Below, one piece after another: positions 1 through 9,500 of a DNA stretch of 17,066 nucleotides; the first letter of the stretch is position 1; each line of letters begins with the position of its first letter. Below the pieces are notes generated by a model, which saw only the letters and a program-made list of their open reading frames with translations, was not told where the DNA came from and did not search any database. A program made the position numbers and the translations under genes. The stretch lies in the NCBI GenBank assembly GCA_019633425.1, contig WSUB01000360.1:1-17066 (forward strand), in the 5' to 3' direction. This DNA is from Tulasnella sp. 424. Taxonomy: Eukaryota; Basidiomycota; Agaricomycetes; Cantharellales; Tulasnellaceae.

Positions 1-422
1 CCGTGAAAGTCCGACCGGCGCTTAAATCCGGCAAGCCGCGCCGCAGCTTCCGGTCATACACCGAGACCTTTCCCCTCGGGGATCAAGCCCGAAAAACTAT
101 CCGGCTTACGCAAATAGCCTGTGCGAATATATTCCGAGCATCGGAACGCCGGAATACCTGTTAAGGCTTCCTCATCGCTCTTCACTGCCATATCTGGCAG
201 ATATCCCCTCACCCGCTCAATACCAGATGATCCTCGTCCGTCTCCCTTTATCGAAACCCCACCAAACTCATTCCATTTTATCTACGAATAGTTACAAGGC
301 TCTAGCTACGGTTTTAGCTAAGTAATTAGTCATTCTTGCTTTACCTTAATTCTAATATGCATCCCGCGCGGCGACTCCCGTTTCTCACGGTTCGCGCGTG
401 CCTCCAGCCTACCGGCGCTTAA
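1..422. other. Unassigned left edge of window
   Basis: I see no credible gene here. The stretch is GC-rich at both ends with an AT-rich centre (about 255-360). A 12-bp direct repeat, ACCGGCGCTTAA, occurs at 14-25 and again at 411-422, where its terminal TAA closes the integrase frame that resumes at 423. This may be inserted or rearranged sequence that cut the retrotransposon; the origin is unknown. Confidence 0.5.
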
Positions 423-1370
423 CACGCGACCACAGGAGAAACCCCATTCATGGTAGCCCGAGGATACAACCCAATGTTCACCAATTTGCCATCCGGTGCA
501 CAAGCTAACCCATCGGCGAAAGAAAGATTGGAAAGAATTGCAACTGTACAAGAAGAAGTCAAAGCGGCAATGACAATGGCTCAGCAGAAGCAAAAGGAAT
601 TCTACGACAAACATCGACAGGAAGGAATCGAATTCAAAATTGGAGACAAAATATGGTTGGAAGCTCAAAATATCAGCACCGACCGGCCGTCAGCAAAGCT
701 AGCAGCTAAAAGACTCGGCCCATTCCCAATCGAAGCAAAGATTTCATCGCACGCATATCGTTTAACCCTGCCCGGTACCATGAAGATCCATCCTGTGTTC
801 CACATCACACTTCTCACACCACATGTCACGGATACCATCCCCGGCAGAATCCAAGTACCGCCTCCTCCCGTTATCGTCGATGACCAAGAAGAATGGGAAG
901 TGGAAAAGATCCTGAATTCCCGACATTACTATCGACAATTACAGTATCTCGTCAAATGGAAAGGATTTGGAGAAGAAAGTAACACTTGGGAAAATGCCAA
1001 CAATCTAGAAAACGCTTCGGAAATAGTTCAAGACTTCCATCAACAATTCCCCAATGCCCCTACCGCTCACCCCAACGAGAGTCGTCCCGGAATCGCACCT
1101 GAAAGGGGGGGCAACTGTGATGACCCCGTCCTCACATCGTTATCTTATCACCACGCTCATTATCTTATCACATTCAATCCCTTATCTTATCATCACATTC
1201 CTTCAGATTCTATCGGGTTCCACCCGTTCGCTTACACGTCGCCTCATGTACCATCAGTCAGCACCTCATGTCGTTACACATTCATTAGTCATTACCTCCA
1301 CTTCTGTACTATAATATCTCGACGGAATGAGGAGGTTTGTTCCTCATTCCGCCTCTTGTCTACTCTTTAG
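423..1370 (+). pseudogene. Truncated integrase C-terminus with chromodomain
   Basis: The product would be the C-terminal domain of a Ty3-type integrase, which inserts element cDNA into the host genome. The frame is open from 423 and the first ATG is at 450. A TGETPF motif near 432, followed by GYNPMFTNLP, matches the end of the integrase core. Next come a basic helical segment with QKQKEFYDKHR, the SH3-like domain (GDKIWLE, then the GPY/F-type LGPFPIEAK, then KIHPVFHITLL), and a chromodomain of about 50 residues with LQYLVKWKGFGEESNTWE. The domain order and chromodomain are typical of fungal chromoviruses, where the chromodomain is thought to bias insertion toward marked chromatin. The frame runs through the purine tract and stops inside the putative LTR at 1368-1370. 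Lacking its 5' half, it cannot encode a working polyprotein. Confidence 0.85.
1101..1111 (+). other. Polypurine tract of retrotransposon
   Basis: GAAAGGGGGGG lies four bases before a TGTGATGACC start of the putative LTR. This is the expected position and composition of the primer for plus-strand DNA synthesis in LTR retrotransposons. Confidence 0.7.
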
Positions 1371-1457
1371 TACCAACATCTCTTTTACCTCTTGACTCTC
1401 AATTATCGACCTCGAAGCGCCTCACCTGAATTCTCGACATTGCCCTCAACTCTGACA
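1116..1457 (+). repeat. Putative 3' LTR
   Basis: The stretch starts with TGTGATGACC just after the polypurine tract and ends with CTCTGACA, so it has the TG..CA ends of an LTR and a length near 340 bp. The end is fixed by the start of sequence shared with unit B at 1458/10727. GTAAT at 1458-1462 could be one half of a target-site duplication, but the 5' end of the element is outside the window. Confidence 0.6.
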
Positions 1458-2347
1458 GTAATTGTCAGTAGTAGGCGCTACCTCCACAGCCATCGAGCGA
1501 AAATCATCTCTTGGATTTGATTGCTTCAGACCAACTGACTACAAGGAAGGGGTGTTGGAATGTAGTCACGTGGTGCGGTGATAAGGTTCCACGAGGCGGT
1601 GTGTGTCTAGTGCGGTTGCTTTATACCGTAGTGTTTCGGTCCGGTCAGTTTTTGCAATGTCCCATTGTTCCCGTCGAATCGTCAATGTTTGGGACTCGTC
1701 GCCGGGCGCGGTATTCGGGGATCCCCATATCGCAACACAAGGAGAACCTCATCCACCAGGAGGATTATCAGACAATAGGTGGCACCAATCACGCTCGCTG
1801 TGTTGACGATTGTGAGTCTTCGCCCCTGTTGCTTCTTCGGCCTTGCTCGATAATACAAGTTGTTCGTTCCAGCTTCAGGCCTTCGGCTTCCCAGCCTTTA
1901 ACGGAGCAACGTTCAAGAGCGCGATGGGAACAAGGCTTCACTGACTCCCCATGTCACCCTACATACACCGATGCGTTGCAGCTGAATTCTCCCGCCCTTG
2001 CGCTTTGAGCGATGCACTCTTCGCTAAATCGGATTGTCAGTCCCACTTTTCCGCATCACTAGGGCTCGGATTGATGGGTACTCATTCGCTGCTCCCTCAC
2101 TCGCTTTCTTTATAGGTCGGTCTTGAATGCCAAAGGAAAAAGCGAATATCGACATAGAAAAGTGAGACCCAATGCCGGCAGAGGTAACTACTTCGCATGA
2201 TCTAACAAGCTACATGTGTAGACTCGTCCATGTCCCCCGAAGTAAAATATCACACTCTTTTTTTTTTCGATTTGAACTTTGGATTTATATCGTAATACGT
2301 TCCGTTGTGCATTGTCAACTACATTCGCTCAGATATGTCTATTAATG
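1458..2347. other. Shared intergenic sequence, unit A
   Basis: I recognise no gene. The same sequence is at 10727-11596 in unit B. A long plus-strand frame (1511-2008) has in-frame indels of 3 and 6 bases between units but ends differently, has no recognisable motifs, and its antisense frames are equally open for stretches, so I do not call it a gene. A T-rich run lies at about 2260-2270. Confidence 0.5.
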
Positions 2348-2591
2348 GTATCTTATCTTGCTGAGTCGGGGATCTGGCGTGGTCGCGCCGCGGGCGATAG
2401 TAGTCTTTGGCGCGAGATAGGTCGCGCACCCCAGGAAGAGCATATTGGGACCGAGTTGGTAGCTTCGGTGAAGGACTTTCTTTTCCGACCGAGGAGTGCG
2501 GACCGAAAGTGAGACGATCAGAGTCACTGAACGCGAATTGGAACCGCTTCCGGAGCAATATCGCTGCGAGATTCGGGGCGTCCGAATTCTG
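2348..2591 (+). pseudogene. Frameshifted counterpart of small ORF in unit B
   Basis: The start MVSYLAESGIWRGRAA matches the unit B frame at 11597, and the shared stretch IGTELVASVKDF follows. An extra T after GACTT (about 2478) shifts the frame, and the unit B reading resumes in another frame toward the shared ending ASEF at 2580-2591. It is either a broken copy of a small gene or non-coding sequence that happens to be open in unit B. I do not recognise the family. Confidence 0.25.
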
Positions 2592-2976
2592 ATATGAGAC
2601 CGACGAAAAGCACACGACGCGGATAACGGGGTAAGGCATGCTAGGGTCCAAACCGATGTTTGATAGTACGTTAGCTCAAGGGATAGCGAACCCGAAGGAC
2701 ATCAGACGCGCAGCTGACCTCAATCCCCTCGTCGATTGCCATAACGTCTACAGAATACGTTTTGGAGTGATGTGAGACCTCAGTTGATAAGGTTGGCCCT
2801 CAGAAGCCTAGATGTCGGGCCGGCGGTGAGTGAGCAGAAGCCACTCATGAGCCATCCGAGACTAGGTCAATCGTGCCCTTGAGAGTGTAGGATGTTGCGT
2901 GAGTGTGTTGGGTAAATAGGGTGGTTCAAATTCCAAACTCACTCCAAATAAGACTTCTGAGACGGGGTGAGCTCGC
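2592..2976. other. Intergenic sequence downstream of MPDU1 relic A
   Basis: No gene is visible. The stretch is conserved with 11843-12225 in unit B. It lies 3' of the minus-strand MPDU1 relic and probably includes its old 3' untranslated region. Confidence 0.45.
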
Positions 2977-4089
2977 TCAATCGACCTTCCTAGTCCATCT
3001 CCTTCCACCACCAGGCGCAGGGGACCCGCGCGCCGGAGAGTACGCTGGTGGGGTCCTCCTTCCGGGCTCTGGACACCCAAGGTTGGCGGTGTATAGTGGG
3101 CGAACGGCTTTGGGAGCATGAAGCTCAACTCCATTGGCAGAGACGACCTTGACTTTTTCCGTAGGAAGACGGTAGTCTCCCTTTCCCTTTGCGATGTTAC
3201 CCCAATAAGCCCACAATTGCACGCCAATGACTACGTTCAAGACGGAAGACAAGATGAAGCCCCATAGGACGAGGGGATCCTGGACCTCAGTGGTGGCGGT
3301 GAACACTCGTGCGAGGCATCCAACAACGTTGGCGATGACGACAGGGCAGAGAGCGTTCCCGTGAACTTCTTCTCGTTGGCGACGATTTGGGGTAGTTTGG
3401 CGATAGCTGAGATGGGGATTGTGAGCCCTTAAAGGAGAGTCAAGGTGGAGAGAGGTGCGAGGTAGAGGATGATGAACGAAATGAGCATAGAGATTCCGGC
3501 GCCCAGCACCTTGGGACGGTTCGAGTCGCGAGCGGTTAGGGTAGGCTGGTAGTGCAAGAGTTGAAGGGTGATGATGGCGTTTTGCAATGTGAGGAAGGCG
3601 AGAACGCCGCAAGTGGAGAAAGCATAGGGGTTCCGGACGTTGTCCACGGTCGAAATTGCACAGCTGATGAGCTCCATTGTAAATGCTGACACGAAGAGAC
3701 CTCGTGCTGAACGGACCCTTGGAAGGACTGTCAGGGAGAGAAGGGAGGCGGGAGTGACGTCGTGCGTTAGTCAATTTCAGAATCCCCAAAGAAGGTCCAG
3801 CAAATGGCAAAGTTCAACGCAACTGATGAGAATTTGAGATATTTTGACAACAGAGCCTCCTACAAAGATCCCAAGTCCGAGAGCTTTCGAGATTGCGTAT
3901 TTGATAAAGTCATTGTCGGTGTAATCCAGGTTTTCAAGCAGTGAATGGAAGCATTTCTGCGATGACGAATTGGTAGGTTAGCATTTCAGTCTGCTTGCCA
4001 CCTCTTTGGATATGCTACTGCTGGACTGACTTTTCCGATAATGGTCGTAGTCGGGGCCTCAATCAAGGAAGGATAATTATTGAGCTAAT
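2977..4089 (-). pseudogene. MPDU1-type PQ-loop protein relic, unit A
   Basis: The intact family (MPDU1/Lec35, ER membrane, two PQ-loop motifs) is needed for use of dolichol-phosphate-mannose and -glucose. Three exons can be read: 4089-4031 (ending IIGK), 3956-3824 (KCFHSLLENLDYTDNDF, then ISKALGLGI and VKISQIL), and 3727-2977 (RSARGLF, MELISCAIST, LQNAIITLQ, then LARVF, EVQDPLVLWG, LSSVLNVVIG). Several lesions are visible. The start is ATT where unit B has ATG, and a 7-nt deletion follows. An in-frame TAA lies at 3431-3429 where unit B reads LLQGLT. One nucleotide is missing after the GTLSA motif (about 3345), so the second half continues in another frame; this last lesion is shared with unit B. 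The donor of intron 2 is an unusual GTTGCG. A working paralogue presumably exists elsewhere. Confidence 0.82.
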
Positions 4090-4858
4090 CGTTGAAGTCG
4101 GTTTCGCTGAACAGGCGGCGTGGTGGTGGAGTAGGGGGAACGGAGCAAAGGAGGAAAGCCGTGGTCCAGTCCATGTTGGAATTTCGGATCCCCGTTCCCT
4201 AACTCTTGTTCCCCGCGACGATCACGCGTGTCACACTTGGCGTTTAATGCATCTCACCCAAACACCACCAAGTCTCTCTAAAGTACATGTTGTGGGTCTG
4301 CCTAGTTCGAGTGCTCGAGTTATGGAGATTGCACCGGTCCCTGTAGCACCCAAGCCTCAGAAGAGAGTTGATCATACACAGCACTGGGGCTATATATAGG
4401 GGACTTTGTTCTATATCACAAGTCATTTCCGAGCTTCAAACGAGCGATTGAATGGTACGCTCTGCCAGGTGGGGTGAACAGAGTTTTGGTCCGGACTGGA
4501 ACGACCTTCCACTAAATGAATATCACTCCTTTGCTCCAGAGTACACGACTGACAGCTAATTTTGCTTTCCTGGTCTTTCCTTAAGCCTGAGGGTACCCAT
4601 GGCCAAAGGCGTTGCATTGGTCTTGAAAGTGAGGACTGGCAGCTGGGGGTGCAGCGAACATTGGATGTCACGAAGATCACGCGCGGGGTGAGGCGAGAAA
4701 AAAAGGTCCGATTTCTTCAGGGAACGGCTGTAATCCCTTGCGCTAGATGTTCCAGTTGTGCGTCGTGAGGTGGTTCTTGATCACAGCCATACCACCAGAG
4801 AAGTGGAAATAGGGTAATTAGATTTCTTTAAGTTTGTTGAAAGATGCAAGTTTTACTT
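4090..4858. other. Spacer, mostly private to unit A
   Basis: Homology with unit B continues to about 4185 and then stops. From there to about 5461 unit A holds sequence absent from unit B, where only about 150 bases occupy the interval. A clear TATATATA motif lies at 4390-4397, and 55 bases on an ATG (4452) opens a 35-codon frame ending at TAA 4557-4559. No family is recognised. The stretch may be part of an inserted element that also carries the inverted-repeat element at 4859-5329. Confidence 0.45.
4390..4397 (+). promoter_or_regulatory. Possible TATA box in unit A spacer
   Basis: TATATATA in the context GGGCTATATATAGGGGAC is a good TATA-box match. The only nearby downstream frame is the 35-codon ORF from 4452, and unit B has no counterpart. 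Function is not shown. Confidence 0.25.
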
Positions 4859-5329
4859 GTGTTGCCGCGGAGTTTGAAGTTGTCGAAGGAAGTTTCGATC
4901 ATCTTCGACAAACAACTTCGGCCAACTTTGACCTATCGAAGTGATGTCGAAGGAGTTCCTTCCCATCACACATTGGATGGACCGCCCTTAATTGTTCGAT
5001 ATTACAAGCTTTCTGGAACGTTCAGACCGTTAGAATTCGCTGCCGAGTCCGCTCCAAAGATCCCCATCTCTGGAAAATCGCTTTCTCCCAACAGTCGAAG
5101 TGTGACGGAGGACCTCGTCACTTCGCTTCGATCCACAAAAAGGTCGAAAGGCGCCATTGATACATTTGTTGATAATTGTCCGAAGGTTGCGTGACTAAGC
5201 ACACCTTCCGGAAAGCTCGCCGCAAGTTTTCATGAAGAACTTTAGGCTAGTTTCCCTGTGCCACTTCGACTTTTCGAAGTTTGTCCAAGTCGACACTTCG
5301 ATCTCCTTCGCTTCGCTCCGCGGCAACAC
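4859..5329. mobile_element. MITE-like terminal-inverted-repeat element
   Basis: The left end GTGTTGCCGCGGAG (4859-4872) is repeated in inverted orientation at the right end (5316-5329, CTCCGCGGCAACAC). Inside the ends both arms are full of TTCGA/TCGAAG words and share GACAAAC..CTTCG in inverted orientation, so the repeats extend imperfectly to roughly 50-60 bases. A hairpin also lies near 5096-5126, where CGAAGTG..GACG pairs with CGTCACTTCG. No transposase is encoded; the 116-codon frame at 4844-5194 starts outside the element and looks incidental. The element is absent from unit B. TAC is found just beyond each end (allowing a two-base offset on the left), but a target duplication is not certain. 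The superfamily is unassigned. Confidence 0.65.
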
Positions 5330-5939
5330 TACAGAATTCGGGGTGAAACCCTTGATCGGTGAGAGTTGGCCAAGGGGTAGCTTACAAGAATTGGAATAGA
5401 TTGAAAATCTTGTGATGGACGGTGACCGTCAGACCATCTGCATAGGTCTGGGCTCTCCTTCATGGTTGCGCCGCGAGATCTAGATCTAGAGGAACAAAGC
5501 AGAGCACGCAGAATCTTCGTTTCCCGTCACCACTCGCACAAGTCGTCACCCCCGCTACAAAAGATCCCTCGGCGCTCCGAGAATACGACCCTTCGTTCTG
5601 CTGCTAACAGCCAAGGTCTACCGATACAGGAAGGTGGTTGCAGTACAAGCGGTCGGAGGGTCTGAAGCCTCGAGTAAAACCCTTCTGCTGGAATTCTGCG
5701 TCGAAAACACATGGTAGAATTGCGTTGATGGCGAGCGGTGTTAGCGAAAAGGACTCATAGCCCATTGGAGATATGGGTGGTTTAGGTAGGATGCATTCTT
5801 GACTTTTAAATGGTGGAAGAAACCGCTCACGTTTGGTCTCATCCTCCAGAACTCCTTCCCTCTCGTCTCTGTTCATCACAAAGCCTTGCCTCATAACCGT
5901 CTATAACCCTTCCTCCCTGACCATATTTCAACCGTATAG
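5330..5939. other. Intergenic / upstream region, unit A
   Basis: The first ~130 bases are private to unit A. Homology with unit B resumes at about 5462 (GCGCCGCGAGA), is broken by a ~113-base insertion of unit A at about 5557-5670, and is then continuous into the coding region. No gene is recognised. The part from about 5690 is the likely promoter region of the genes that start at 5953 and 6343. Confidence 0.5.
5803..5810 (+). promoter_or_regulatory. TATA-like motif upstream of exon 1, unit A
   Basis: CTTTTAAA lies about 143 bases before the ATG at 5953 and is kept in unit B (ACTTTTAAAAGGGG at about 14082-14095). Conservation and position suggest a core promoter element, but the spacing to any transcription start is unknown. 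Confidence 0.25.
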
Positions 5940-6019
5940 GACTTAGCTCGACATGGCTGACAGCCTGCCACAACAGCCCACGGGACCTCAAAGCCAACGC
6001 AAGGCTGTAAGTCCTCCCC
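5940..6019 (+). repeat. First-exon module, copy 1 of 2 in unit A
   Basis: About 75-80 bases from GACTTAGCTCGACATGG through a GTAAGTCCTCC donor recur at 6330-6402 in this unit, and again at 14219 and 14609 in unit B. Each copy includes an ATG, a short coding exon beginning MADSLP, and a 5' splice donor. The module is therefore a duplicated start exon, older than the duplication of the whole segment. Confidence 0.8.
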
Positions 6020-6503
6020 TTGCGCACACGCGGAAGTAAACAATCAACTCCTACTTCCATACCTCCGTCATCAGCTTGAGAAATATTGGGTAATTGGAAC
6101 GGCGATTATTCAGCATCTCCAGGAAAGGAAGCGTAGTAAGAAACGTGCAGTCCAGAGTCTCGAACCGGATGGCGAGGACGGCTCTTCAAGCGAAGAGCGA
6201 CCAACTAAGAAGGCAAAGGATCTCGCCCCGTCGATTGCGGCAACCAATGCTGAGAGTAGGACGAGCAATAATGAGGTCAGGAATGCTGAAGTTCTCGTTT
6301 TCCCTAGCCCTGTTGACGCTGCCTCCCACGACTTAGCTCGACATGGCGGACAGCCTGCCACACCAGCCCACGGAAAGCCAATGCAAGGCTGTGAGTCCTC
6401 CCGGTACGCGAGGGCAAAAGTACGCCCTGACGTGGAACTTTTAAGCGGGAGATTCTCAGCAAAATGTCCCCGAAACGAATCGACCCCAGTACAATCAAAA
6501 TGA
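5953..6503 (+). CDS. Small basic protein with NLS-like clusters, unit A
   Basis: I do not recognise this protein. Two exons are supported. Exon 5953-6006 (MADSLPQQPTGP..., donor GTAAGT) joins in phase to 6075-6503 after a 68-nt intron ending in CAG, giving about 160 residues. The second exon starts LEKYWVIGTAI, and has basic clusters ERKRSKKR and RPTKKAK around an acidic-serine stretch (GEDGSSSEE), as in a bipartite nuclear signal. Units A and B are collinear here with no frame-breaking indel, unlike the flanks, which argues for coding. Its stop TGA (6501-6503) overlaps an in-frame kinase ATG (6500) as ATGA, and its 3' part runs in another frame across the kinase first exon. It could instead be an alternative 5' end of the kinase transcript: splicing 6006 directly to 6446 would be in phase with the kinase. 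Confidence 0.45.
6330..6402 (+). repeat. First-exon module, copy 2 of 2 in unit A
   Basis: This is the second copy of the start-exon module, here encoding MADSLPHQPTESQCKA followed by a GTGAGT donor. It lacks six bases that the other copies have. Its exon is in phase with the kinase when spliced to 6446. Confidence 0.8.
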
Positions 6504-9500
6504 CAGACTCCAAACCATTTGCAAAAGGCGGGCAAGCCAAGATCGTCGTTGGGACTAGAGCTCTCCCTGAAGAAGTTCCGACATGGATCCCTGAACAGTT
6601 CCTCAAAGCCTTCCTTAAAAGGAAATTGGCGATCAAGAAGTTCGAATGGAATCGTGAGGATGCCTCAGCATCGGCCAAGTTTTTTAATGTATGGTTGTCT
6701 TCATCCGTTTCCTTCGCTATTCTAATTTCCCCCACGCTAGTCCTTCGCCAAGGAGCTCAGTATAATGGCGAACCTCTCTCACCCAAACATTATCAAATTC
6801 ATCGGGTTTGTCGAGGACATGGACAAGGGCGACGCTTGGATTGTCTTACCTTTGGAAGCGAACGGAAACGTTCGAGAGTTTCTGGCCTCAGGCGAGTGGG
6901 ACGTTCCCGAACGTATATCCTTGGTGAGCGTGTCTCGTGCGCGCCATTAGTGTTGAGTGATACGAACGAATCATCAACTTAGATTCGAGATGTAGCCAAA
7001 GGGGTGGAGTACTTGCACACGCGACAACCTCCGATCTGCCACGGCGACCTCAAATCGGTGAGTCCGTCGAGCAATAGTTGAAGAGGCTGTGCACTCATCT
7101 TCTGGTGTTTCAGTCGAACATCCTAGTCAATTCCTCGTACCACGCAGTGATCACGGATTTTGGATCGGCCCGGACTAAAGGAAGCGTCGACGCAACGACA
7201 GAGGACCGTGGTCCAGAGCCACCCCGCCAAATGAACATCGACGAGCAAATCCGAGAATTCATATCTCCAAAAATCAAATTCGACCAATCCACCTTGGAGC
7301 TCACTTTAACGGGAGCTGGGTACTCCTTGCGGTGGACAGCCCCTGAGGTGCTGGCCGATGGGCCTGGGGCGCAGGATTTACGCAGCGACATGTGGGCACT
7401 CGGCTGGATATGTTGGGAGGTAAGGACGCTCTGGCTTGGAGGATCTTCACCGTCTTTTGCTTACGTATACGACTGTACTTCAGATCTTCACCGGTAAAAT
7501 CCCGTTCGAAGAACTCGGTACCATCGGACCAATTATATCGACCGTTGTTAAAGGAAACTTGCCAGCAATCCGAGTGGACGCCAACCTGTCCCATGTTCTC
7601 CAGCTGTGCAGCTTAATTACGGAGTGTTGGATGTCGAATCCAGTGAAGAGGATAGATGCATCCACGTTTCAGCGAAAGACTCGCTTCATGGTGAGTACCT
7701 TGTTAGAGGACTACATCACCGATTGTTAAACGAGCCGCGTATCAGCCCTCCTCAACTCCTTCGGCCGATAGGTCTCGCGGTCCGAAAGTACGATCTTCAG
7801 CGCTGTTAAATGCATTAGGAATGATGTATGAGATTCAGCATAATACCGCGGTCGCCGAGTCGCACTTCCAATCGGCCATCGAGGTTGCGACTCAAACGAA
7901 GGACGACTGGGCGAAAGCGAACGCGCTGTACGGTCTTGGAGAGATTTATCGCGCTCAATCGAGGAATCAAGAGGCGGTAGAGGTGTTGAGGGAAGCGCGT
8001 AAGATCCACTCTCGCATCGGGGACGACCGGGGTGCCGCGAACGCTCTGCTCGGCCTGGGGAGTATCTATCACTCTCAGTCGAGTTATCAAGAGGCGGAGA
8101 AGGCTTTAGCGGAGGCGCATGAGATCCACTCTCGCATCGGGCACGACCATGGTGCGGCGAACGCGTTGGAGGGTCTGGGGGATACCTATCGCGCTCAGTC
8201 GAGGAATCGAGAAGCGGAGAAGGCTTTCACGGAGGCGCATGAGATCCACTCTCGCACTGGAAACGACGTGGGTGCGGCGAACGCTCTGATCGGCCTGGGG
8301 AATACCTATGGGGGTCAGTCGAGGCATCGAGAGATGGAGGAGGCTTTCACGGAGGCGCGTGATATCCACTCTCGCATCGGGGACGACCGGGGTGCGGCGA
8401 AGGCGTTGAACGGCCTGGGGCAGATCTATTGCCTTCAGTCGAGGCATCGAGAAGCTGAGATGGCTTTCACGGAGGCGCATGAGATCCACTCTCGCATCGG
8501 GAACAATATGGGTACGGCGAACACGTTGAGGGGCCTGGGGAATATCTATCGCGCTCAGTCGAGGCATCGAGAAGCGGAGAAGGCTTTCACGGAGGCGCAT
8601 GAGATTTGCTCACGCATCGGAGACGACGTAGGTGCGGCAACCGCCCGGCGCGGTCTTGGACAGACTTATCACGCTCAGTCGAGGCATCGAGAAGCGGAGA
8701 AGGCTTTCACGGAGGCGCATGAGATCTACTCTCGCATCGGGAACGACCTGGGTGCGGCGAACGCGTTGGGGGGTCTGGGGGATACCTATCGCGCTCAGTC
8801 GAGGCATGGAGAAGCGGAGAAGGCTTTCACGGAGGCGCATGAGATCCACTCTCGCATCGGGCACCACCTGGGTGCAGCGAACGCCCTGGACCGTCTTGGA
8901 GAGACCTATCGCGTTCAGTCGAGACATCGAGAAGCGGAGAAGGCTTTCACGGAGGCGCATGAAATCCACTGTCGCATCGGGAACGAGGCGGGCGCGGCGC
9001 ACGCGTTGGAGGGCCTGGGGACTACCTGTTGCGCTCAGTCGAGGTATGGAGAGGCGGAGAAGGCTTTCACGGAGGCGCATGAGATCAACTCTCGCATCGG
9101 GGACGACGTGGATGCGGCGAACGCGTTAGACGGTCTGGGGAATACCTATCGCCTTCAGTCGAGAGATCGAGAGGCGGAGAAGGCTTTCACGGAGGCGCAT
9201 GAGATCCACTCTCGCATCGGGAACGAGGCGGGCGCGGCGCACGCGTTGGTGGGCCTGGGGAACACCTATCACGCTCAGTCGAGGGGTCGAGAAGCGGAGA
9301 AGGCCTTCATCGAGGCGCATGAGTGCTACTCTCGCATCGGGGACGACCAGGGTGCGGCGCACGCGTTGCGCGGTCTGGGGAGTACCTATTGCGTTCAGTC
9401 GAGGCATCGAGAGGCGGAGAAGGCTTTCATAGAGGCTCATGAGATTTACACCCGCATCGGGGACGACCTGGGTGTAGCGAACGTGTTGCACGGCTTGGGG

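Larger units (their letters stand above)
423..1457 (+). mobile_element. Ty3-type chromovirus retrotransposon, 3' end only
   Basis: This is the 3' end of an LTR retrotransposon. In order it holds the C-terminal part of integrase with a chromodomain, a purine-rich tract at 1101-1111, and a putative 3' LTR from 1116 to 1457. Gag, protease, reverse transcriptase, RNase H and the integrase catalytic core are absent: the integrase frame is closed by a TAA at 420-422 and nothing upstream resembles the missing part. The right end falls exactly where the duplicated genomic segment begins (1458), as expected if the element inserted at or near the unit A boundary. The family assignment rests on the integrase C-terminus and chromodomain. 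Boundaries are inferred, because no 5' LTR is in the window for comparison. Confidence 0.8.

Noticed and set aside
330..668. 112-codon minus-strand ORF at the left edge
   Set aside because: It is antisense to the integrase C-terminus and is low-complexity Phe/Leu/Ser with no support.
1511..2008. 165-codon plus-strand ORF with a near-copy at 10762-11160
   Set aside because: Two indels between units are multiples of three, which is suggestive, but the ends differ, no motif or splice logic is seen, and antisense frames over the same interval are also open. I left it as intergenic.
2977..3810. Reading the 277-codon minus-strand frame as one intact gene
   Set aside because: Its first half is an out-of-frame reading of MPDU1 exon 3. 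The family motifs switch frame at about 3345, so the locus is a broken gene and not a new protein.
4844..5194. 116-codon ORF across the inverted-repeat element
   Set aside because: It starts outside the element, ends inside it, and shows no transposase motif; the open frame comes from repeated TTCGA words.
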